Assembly (NCBI GenBank): GCA_905233425.1
Contig: CAJOEC010000061.1
Location: forward strand, 1 to 38,150
Origin: an uncultured Prevotella sp.
GTDB taxonomy: Bacteria; Bacteroidota; Bacteroidia; Bacteroidales; Bacteroidaceae
DNA length: 38,150 nt
Direction of reading: 5' to 3'
Each line of letters opens with the position of its first letter. The first letter of the stretch is position 1. Under the pieces are notes generated by a model. The model was not told where the DNA came from. It worked only from the letters and a program-made list of their open reading frames with translations, and made no database searches. Shown here one piece after another: positions 32,669-38,150 of this stretch. Both the position numbers and the translations under genes were made by a program.

Positions 32669-35600
32669 ATGAAGAAAAGAATCTTATTTACATTCCTCTC
32701 CCTGCTTAGCTCAGCGATGCTGTGGGCGGCAGACGGCGACATTTTCACGGTAAGCACCGTCGAGGGCGTGGAAATGAACTTCAGGGTGATCAGCGAGGCT
32801 GACAAGACTTGCGCTGTGGGAACAGATGATTACAATGTCAGTATCAATGCCATTTACCGGGACACAAAGGGGCATGTCACCATACCCGACCATGCCAACG
32901 GTTACAAAGTGACCAGTATTGGTTACAATGCTTTCACTCAATGCAAGGAGCTGACCAGCATCACCATCCCTGCTGGCGTTACCATCATCAGGGGCGGAGC
33001 TTTCTCTTGGTGTTCCAGCCTTACGGACATCGACATCCCGGAGGGCGTGACCATCGTTGAAGACTATGACAAGTATGGTAACGACTGGGGCACATTCCAG
33101 GACTGCACCAGCCTTACCAGCGTCAGCATACCTTCCACCGTGAACAGCATCGGTAGTCATGCTTTCATGGGTTGCTATGCCATTGAGCGCATCAGCGTGG
33201 CGGAGGGGAACACAGTCTATGATTCGCGCAATAACTGCAACGCCCTCATCGAGACGGCAAGCGGCACCCTCCTCAAGGGTTGTAACGGTTCCACGATTCC
33301 CGAGGGCGTGACCACCATCGTCAGAGAAGCTTTCGCCGGTTGCGCAGGTCTTGTAAGCATCACCATCCCTTCGAGCGTGACCAGTATCGGCTACTATGCT
33401 TTCACTGGTTGCTCCGGCCTTGAGAGCATCACCGTGGCGGAGGGGAATACGGTTTACGACTCCCGCAACGACTGCAACGCCCTCATTGAAACGGCAAGCA
33501 ACACCCTTATTCAGGGTTGCAACAAGACTATCATCCCGGCGGGCGTGACCAGCATCGCCGGCAATGCTTTTTTTGCTTGTCCAGGCCTTACCAGTGCCGT
33601 AATCCCCGAGGGCGTGACCACCATCGGTTATAATGCTTTCTACAACTGCACCGGCCTTACCAAAGTCACCATCCCCGAGGGCGTAACCACCATCGGCTTC
33701 AATGCTTTCATGGGTTGCACTGGCCTTACCAACGTGACCATCCCCGAGAGTATGACCAGAATCGAGGACGGCGTGTTCTCTGGCTGCACCGGCCTTACGG
33801 GCATCACCATTCCAAAGAACATTACCACCATCGGCCAAAATGCTTTCTATGGTTGCGAAGGCATTACCAGCATCACTATTCCGAAGGGCGTGACCAGCAT
33901 CAGCCACTCTTTCTCACATTGCACTGGCCTTGAGAGCATCATCGTGGAGGAAGGAAACACGGTCTATGACTCTCGGAACGGCTGCAATGCCCTCATCGAA
34001 ACGGCAAGCAACACTCTTCTTCAGGGTTGTAACAGTTCGTCGATTCCTTCGGACGTGACCGGCATCGGCAGCGATGCTTTCTATGGCTGCACCGACTTTA
34101 CGAGCATCACCATTCCAGAGGGAGTCACCGTCATCGGCAACGCTGCTTTCGAGGGCTGCACCGGTCTTACCAACATCAACCTACCTGCCAGCCTTACCAC
34201 TATCGGTCGCTCTGCCTTTTTCGGCTGCACCGGCCTCACGAGCATCACTATCCCCCAAGGTGTGACCGACGTCTACGACTTTGCCTTCTACGCCTGCAAC
34301 AGCCTCACCAGCGTCACCTTCAACTGCGCCACGGTCGATAACTGGTTCTGGACAAATGGCTCTGTCAAGGAGATAACCCTTGGAGAGAATGTAAGAAACA
34401 TCAGGAACGGGGTATTCAGTGAATTGGGTGGCCTCACCACCATCACGATACTTACTTCCGACCTTTCTTCCTACGACATCGACGCTTTCAATAATTGCCA
34501 CAACCTTACAAGCGTCACCTTCAACGGCACCAGTGTCGGCAGTTGGTTCAGAGGCATCCAGTCCATCAAGGAACTGACACTTGGTGAGCATGTCACCAGC
34601 ATCGCCGGCGGTGCTTTCAAGGATTACACTGGTCTCACGAGCGTCACCATGCTCAATCGGAAGCCTTTTGCAATCGACGGCAACACATTCTCTGAATCTG
34701 TATATAAAAACGCCACCCTCTTTGTCCCCAAGGGCACGAAGCGGACTTTTGAAGCCATAGACGCATGGAGCCTGTTCGCAAACATTGAGGAGATTGAGGT
34801 CAGCGTGCAACCATGGGGCGACGTTAACGGCGACTATTCCGTGGACGTGGCCGACATCTCCTCCGTCATCAGCGTCATGGCCGAGGATGCAACGCTCGGA
34901 GGCGTCGCCCACTATGCCGACGTGAACAAGGACGGCGCGGTCGACGTGGCCGACATCTCCAGCATCATCAGCATCATGGCCAGTGCCAGATACTTCTATC
35001 TCGGCACCGCCCAGCCCACGGCAGACAACTACACGACGCTGCCCGGCGTGGTAGATTTCTACTCCTCCATCAGCGAGACGGCAGGAGAAATGGCCGTCAT
35101 CGCCCCCGGTGAGACGCTCTACATGCTCTGTCCGGCAAGCTGGACGGGCGTGGAAAACATGACCATCGAGGACAACGTGGGTAACATAGTCGTATTCTCG
35201 GAGGATGTCGATGCTACGTCCATCCCAGGCTATGTTATTTACAAGACGCAGCCTTGGAGCCACGCGGCGTTGGTGACTGTCAAGCTCAACACCGGCTACG
35301 TGGAAGTGAAGTCGGTAGACTACAGTACGATGACCACTTTCGACGGTACAATAGAAAAGGGAAAGGCCGAAATAGTCAATTATGACGACCAGAACTGCCT
35401 GAAGGTCAACGGAGCATCCAATGTCCGTATCATTGAAGGTTTCGAGGTCGAGCCGTTCACAGAGTACACCACGACCATCTGGGTAAAGTCTGACAAGAAC
35501 GCTGTTTTCGATGTAGTATTCTCCGGCAACAGGATTGAGGCGAACGGCAATAACGGACGGTGGACTTTAAAGGATGGGCAATGGACAAAGATCACGGTTG

Positions 35601-35710
35601 TCGGCCAGTCTGCGGAGGGTGAGACAGACGGCTACCTGAGAATTGAGAACTCCCGCTCCGCCACCATCTATATCTCAAAGGTGAAGGTAGGCTACTATCC
35701 TGAGCAATAG
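32669..35710 (+). CDS. BspA-type leucine-rich repeat surface protein with dockerin-like repeats
   Basis: The 1013-residue protein has a signal peptide (1-20, ending MLWAADG). About 25 LRR_5 (BspA/TpLRR) repeats follow (residues 60-690; ITIPxGVTxIGxxAFxGCTGL). BspA-like proteins mediate binding to host or bacterial surfaces. Three near-identical islands, GNTVYDSRNxCNALIETAS, interrupt the LRRs (DNA about 33207, 33450, 33957). Residues 716-775 carry two dockerin-like DVNGDxxVDVADIS units, likely calcium-binding. The C-terminus (about 885-1013) looks like a carbohydrate-binding-module-type jelly roll. No clear T9SS sorting domain was recognised. Repeat identity favours recombination and size variation. 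Confidence 0.92.
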   Translation: MKKRILFTFLSLLSSAMLWAADGDIFTVSTVEGVEMNFRVISEADKTCAVGTDDYNVSINAIYRDTKGHVTIPDHANGYKVTSIGYNAFTQCKELTSITIPAGVTIIRGGAFSWCSSLTDIDIPEGVTIVEDYDKYGNDWGTFQDCTSLTSVSIPSTVNSIGSHAFMGCYAIERISVAEGNTVYDSRNNCNALIETASGTLLKGCNGSTIPEGVTTIVREAFAGCAGLVSITIPSSVTSIGYYAFTGCSGLESITVAEGNTVYDSRNDCNALIETASNTLIQGCNKTIIPAGVTSIAGNAFFACPGLTSAVIPEGVTTIGYNAFYNCTGLTKVTIPEGVTTIGFNAFMGCTGLTNVTIPESMTRIEDGVFSGCTGLTGITIPKNITTIGQNAFYGCEGITSITIPKGVTSISHSFSHCTGLESIIVEEGNTVYDSRNGCNALIETASNTLLQGCNSSSIPSDVTGIGSDAFYGCTDFTSITIPEGVTVIGNAAFEGCTGLTNINLPASLTTIGRSAFFGCTGLTSITIPQGVTDVYDFAFYACNSLTSVTFNCATVDNWFWTNGSVKEITLGENVRNIRNGVFSELGGLTTITILTSDLSSYDIDAFNNCHNLTSVTFNGTSVGSWFRGIQSIKELTLGEHVTSIAGGAFKDYTGLTSVTMLNRKPFAIDGNTFSESVYKNATLFVPKGTKRTFEAIDAWSLFANIEEIEVSVQPWGDVNGDYSVDVADISSVISVMAEDATLGGVAHYADVNKDGAVDVADISSIISIMASARYFYLGTAQPTADNYTTLPGVVDFYSSISETAGEMAVIAPGETLYMLCPASWTGVENMTIEDNVGNIVVFSEDVDATSIPGYVIYKTQPWSHAALVTVKLNTGYVEVKSVDYSTMTTFDGTIEKGKAEIVNYDDQNCLKVNGASNVRIIEGFEVEPFTEYTTTIWVKSDKNAVFDVVFSGNRIEANGNNGRWTLKDGQWTKITVVGQSAEGETDGYLRIENSRSATIYISKVKVGYYPEQ

Positions 35711-35747
35711 TGGAAGTCTGACAAATAATCCCTTACCCCATGGAGTT

Positions 35748-36005
35748 GGATGCAGGAAAAAACAATTTTTCGACCTGTACGGTTGAAAGTCTATGCAAGG
35801 AAAGCTCCGAAGGAGCGATAGACTACAGACGGGGGTAAAACCCCCGGTAATAGGAATTGAAATGTAACAAAGCCCTGAAAGGGCGACAGAATCCAGTTGC
35901 AGTGGTTGGGGGCTTACACCCCCGCCGGTAATCTATCCCCGTCTGTAGTCTTGTCGCCCCTTCAGGGCTTTTCAACCGTACAGGTCGCAATTTTTTCCTG
36001 CATCC
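35748..36005. mobile_element. 258-bp MITE-like element with long inverted ends
   Basis: The outer arm GGATGCAGGAAAAAA (35748-35762) is the perfect reverse complement of 35991-36005. The inner arm CGACCTGTACGGTTGAAA (35771-35788) is the perfect reverse complement of 35970-35987. Between them lie hairpin modules (GCTCCGAAGGAGC, GGGGGTAAAACCCCC, GCCCTGAAAGGGC). A 51-bp part recurs at 42-92. There is no transposase and no convincing gene; a minus-strand ORF across it is a by-product of the repeats. Whether it moves is unknown. Confidence 0.7.
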
Positions 36006-36007
36006 GC

Positions 36008-36038
36008 TTTGTTGTTTCAGGAAAAAGTCGTAACTTTG
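36008..36038 (+). promoter_or_regulatory. promoter of the AAA/nuclease-like gene
   Basis: TTTG (36008-36011), 19 nt, TAACTTTG (36031-36038), starting 3 bp after the end of the MITE-like element. The leader to 36101 is made of AAATCGTAAATTCGT-like repeats. Confidence 0.85.
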
Positions 36039-36100
36039 CCCCTGCAAACCGTAAATAGCAAAATCGCAAATCGTAAATTCGTAAATCGTAAATACATACG

Positions 36101-37678
36101 ATGGGCATATACATTAATAAGGGGAACGAGGGGTTCCGCCAGATTCGCAATAGCGAGTACATTGACAAGTCGGGGCTGATAGCCGTGGTGAACAAGACGC
36201 TCTTCACGGAGCAGAAAATGAGTTGTGTTACGCGCTGCCGCCGCTTCGGCAAGTCGATGGCGGCGAAGATGCTGGCCGCCTACTACGACCACTCGTGCGA
36301 CTCGCGCAGCCTCTTCGCCGACCTGGAGATAGCCGGCGACCCTACATTCGAGCAGCATTTGAACAAATACCCGGTCATATTCGTTGATATGACAACCTTT
36401 ACATCCAACTGCAAGGACGAGGGTATAGTGACTAATTTCCAGGAAGAAATCATCAAGGATGTCAGCGCGGCTTATCCGCAGGTGAAATATGAGGAAGGCG
36501 ACCACCTGATGAAATACCTGCAGCAGATTGTTTCTGCCACGGGCGACAGGTTTATCATGATAATAGACGAATGGGATGCCGTATGCCGAGTCTTTGAGGA
36601 CAAGCCGGAGGCAATGGACAAGTATCTCGACCTGTTGCGCCGCATGTTCAAGGACATTTCTGCCGTAGATGTGTTCGCTGGGGTGTATTTGACGGGCATA
36701 CTGCCCATCAAGAAGTATAACACCCAGTCGGCCATGAACAACTTTCAGGAATATTCGATGGTAACAGCTGGGGCGCTGGCTCCGTTCTTTGGCTTCACGA
36801 AGGAGGAGGTTCGCTTGTTGGCTGACAAGCACGGCATGGACTTCGACGAAATGGTGAAGTGGTATGACGGCTACCAGATAGGGGCGCAATCCTCGATGTT
36901 CAACCCCAATTCGGTGATGATGGCCATCAGGGAACAGTGGTGCGAAAGCTACTGGGGCAAGACGGGAGCCACCAACTCCATTTCCACCTATATACAGATG
37001 AACTACGACGGTCTGAAGGACGACATCCTCCGTATGATTGCCGGTGAGCGTTGCGACGTTGACCCCAAGGGCTTCAAGAACGACCTGACACAGATAAACA
37101 CACGCGACGACGTGCTGACGGTGCTCATACACTTGGGCTATCTGAGTTACGACCGCCGCACGAAGGAGTGCTACATTCCCAACATGGAGGTGTTGGGAGA
37201 GATGGAGAACGCCATCCGCGACAGTAAGTGGAAAGAGGTGGCCCGTGCCCTCGAGAACTCGAAGCGGCTGGTGGATGCCACCCTTCGCGGCGACCAACAG
37301 ACCGTGGCACGCATGGTGGGCGAGGCGCACACAGCAAACACCAGCCTGATAACGTACAGCAACGAGAACAGCATGGCCTGCGTGCTCGCCATTGCCTACT
37401 ACTACGCCCATGCCGACTACATCTTCCACCGCGAATATCAGTCTGGGCTGGGCTTCGCCGATCTCGTGCTCATGCCGCGAAAGAACGTCAGCAAGCCCGC
37501 CATCATAGTAGAACTGAAATACGGACACTCCACTGAAGAAGCTATTAACCAGATAAAAGACCGCCACTACACCGACAAGGTGGCCGAGTACACCGGCGAC
37601 ATACTCCTCGTGGGTATCAACTACGACCGTGACACAAAGGAGCACACTTGCCAAATAGAGTGGTGGCAAAAGGAGTGA
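36101..37678 (+). CDS. AAA-ATPase-like / PD-(D/E)XK protein (PF09820 + PF08011 type)
   Basis: The 525-residue cytoplasmic protein has an N-terminal AAA-ATPase-like domain with the family start FRQIRNSEYIDKS, a degenerate P-loop RCRRFGKSM (residues 45-53), and a Walker-B-like IMIIDEWDA. The C-terminal PD-(D/E)XK nuclease-like domain keeps D454 (GFAD), E471 and K473 (VELK). The family is greatly expanded in Bacteroidota and its role is unknown; ideas include defence, mobile-element biology or regulation. All recognisable motif residues are present, so nothing suggests decay. It stands alone between a MITE-like element and a 470-bp gap. Confidence 0.88.
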   Translation: MGIYINKGNEGFRQIRNSEYIDKSGLIAVVNKTLFTEQKMSCVTRCRRFGKSMAAKMLAAYYDHSCDSRSLFADLEIAGDPTFEQHLNKYPVIFVDMTTFTSNCKDEGIVTNFQEEIIKDVSAAYPQVKYEEGDHLMKYLQQIVSATGDRFIMIIDEWDAVCRVFEDKPEAMDKYLDLLRRMFKDISAVDVFAGVYLTGILPIKKYNTQSAMNNFQEYSMVTAGALAPFFGFTKEEVRLLADKHGMDFDEMVKWYDGYQIGAQSSMFNPNSVMMAIREQWCESYWGKTGATNSISTYIQMNYDGLKDDILRMIAGERCDVDPKGFKNDLTQINTRDDVLTVLIHLGYLSYDRRTKECYIPNMEVLGEMENAIRDSKWKEVARALENSKRLVDATLRGDQQTVARMVGEAHTANTSLITYSNENSMACVLAIAYYYAHADYIFHREYQSGLGFADLVLMPRKNVSKPAIIVELKYGHSTEEAINQIKDRHYTDKVAEYTGDILLVGINYDRDTKEHTCQIEWWQKE

Positions 37679-37980
37679 GTTACTGCAACAGGTGGTGGAA
37701 GAGCAAGACTGACGACTAACTGTTGGCCTTCACGGATGAGGCCGTCAGAATCTCAAGAACAAAGTGGGATTCCGACGGTCGTTGATTGTTAGTAGAGGAA
37801 GCCGAAAGACCAGTTCTTCTTGTTTGTGTTAATCGAGGTAAACAATTTTTACAGCCTTTGCCCAAGGTCGTCGATAACCGAACGTTTCCATTGCGTGAAA
37901 GATGAGACAGAGCCGGGGAAAAGGTGAGTCACGGCCGTGGGAACTCGGAGCCATTATTTGGTTAAAAACTCTTTAATTCT
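37679..37980. other. gap without a recognised gene
   Basis: The stretch holds a GGCCT/AGGCC hairpin (about 37726-37744) and an 11-bp inverted repeat with one mismatch (37742-37752/37768-37778, CCGTCAGAATC), which could help end transcription of the AAA gene. A CACGGCCGTGGGAAC motif (about 37927-37942) resembles the palindromic units at 31290-31383. No ORF or RNA gene was recognised. Confidence 0.5.
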
Positions 37981-38011
37981 TTTGGGGTATAACGTTTTTT
38001 ACCTAACTTTG
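37981..38011 (+). promoter_or_regulatory. promoter reading out of the window
   Basis: TTTG (37981-37984), 19 nt, TAACTTTG (38004-38011) is a full consensus match. The transcript would enter the dispersed repeat at 38040 within about 30 nt; its gene lies beyond the window. Confidence 0.8.
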
Positions 38012-38039
38012 TGCCATTCTTACAACTATCAATAATATA

Positions 38040-38114
38040 GGTATGTTCTATAAATTGCAAAAACTACGCGCAGCCTTTCCCCTCCCTTGTAGGGGAGGGG
38101 TTAGGGGTGGGGTC
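38040..38114. repeat. dispersed repeat, copy 2
   Basis: This stretch matches 23784-23857 with only a few differences, including the ATGTTCTATAAATTGC flank and the C/G-rich hairpin. The right inverted end of the 88-bp core would lie past the window edge. Confidence 0.85.
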
Positions 38115-38150
38115 AGTATATAATTAGCAGACAAGTAGTTACAGACCCCA

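Noticed and set aside
35823..36047. 74-residue minus-strand ORF across the MITE-like element
   Set aside because: It is built from the hairpin modules of the repeat; no start context, promoter or protein-like pattern supports it.

Overview
The window looks like a chromosomal segment of a Bacteroidales bacterium, most likely Prevotellaceae. The grounds are the Bacteroidota promoter type (TTTG, 19-20 nt, TAnnTTTG) in front of most transcription units, A-rich leaders instead of Shine-Dalgarno sites, and characteristic proteins: a BspA-type leucine-rich repeat protein with dockerin-like repeats, a LruC-domain lipoprotein, an AAA/PD-(D/E)XK protein of the PF09820/PF08011 type, and large secreted GH2 enzymes. 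No tRNA, rRNA, CRISPR array, prophage or complete insertion sequence was seen.

Layout. 1-766: a repeat-rich gap with a probable gene remnant. 767-4716 (-): M16 peptidase lipoprotein, then fabD. 4883-5388 (-): RNase P RNA, divergent from a flavodiiron protein (5535-6716, +). 6831-9386 (-): LruC-domain lipoprotein. 9499-10440 (-): lipid kinase-like protein, separated by a tandem-repeat gap from miaB (10895-12229, +). 12262-16449 (-): a beta-propeller/GH2/malectin enzyme. 16510-19530 (-): an uncharacterised protein, a ClC channel and a J-domain protein. 19678-28063 (+): miaA, a PpiD-like foldase, a candidate structured RNA, riboflavin synthase, trpF and a LacZ-type beta-galactosidase. 28076-31055 (-): a six-gene run of ilvE, two CD225 paralogues, DUF2752, TM2 and ruvC. 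31056-32214 (+): an orphan promoter, 22-bp repeat arrays, and a RelE-type toxin-antitoxin locus with a frameshifted toxin. 32215-35710 (+): a 57-codon ORF with hairpins and the BspA-like protein. 35748-36005: an element with long inverted ends, abutting the promoter of the AAA/nuclease-like gene (36101-37678). The right end has a promoter reading out of the window and a second copy of a dispersed repeat.

The most unusual signal is repeat biology. First, several enzymes (M16 peptidase, beta-propeller/GH2 enzyme, TrpF, LacZ, perhaps RuvC) carry short palindromic or tandem sequences in frame in linkers, and some resemble sequences in gaps or other genes of this same window. The pattern recalls Rickettsia palindromic elements. 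Second, four gap arrays of unrelated sequence (618-682, 10584-10714, 31290-31383, 31407-31472) share a 22-bp period, and next to one lies an 11-bp x4 array. Third, two larger elements with inverted ends (about 258 bp and 88 bp) recur in whole or part. Functionally the window is mostly housekeeping (fatty acid synthesis, tRNA i6A/ms2i6A modification by MiaA and MiaB, riboflavin, tryptophan, branched-chain amino acids, Holliday junction resolution) mixed with glycan use and surface proteins.
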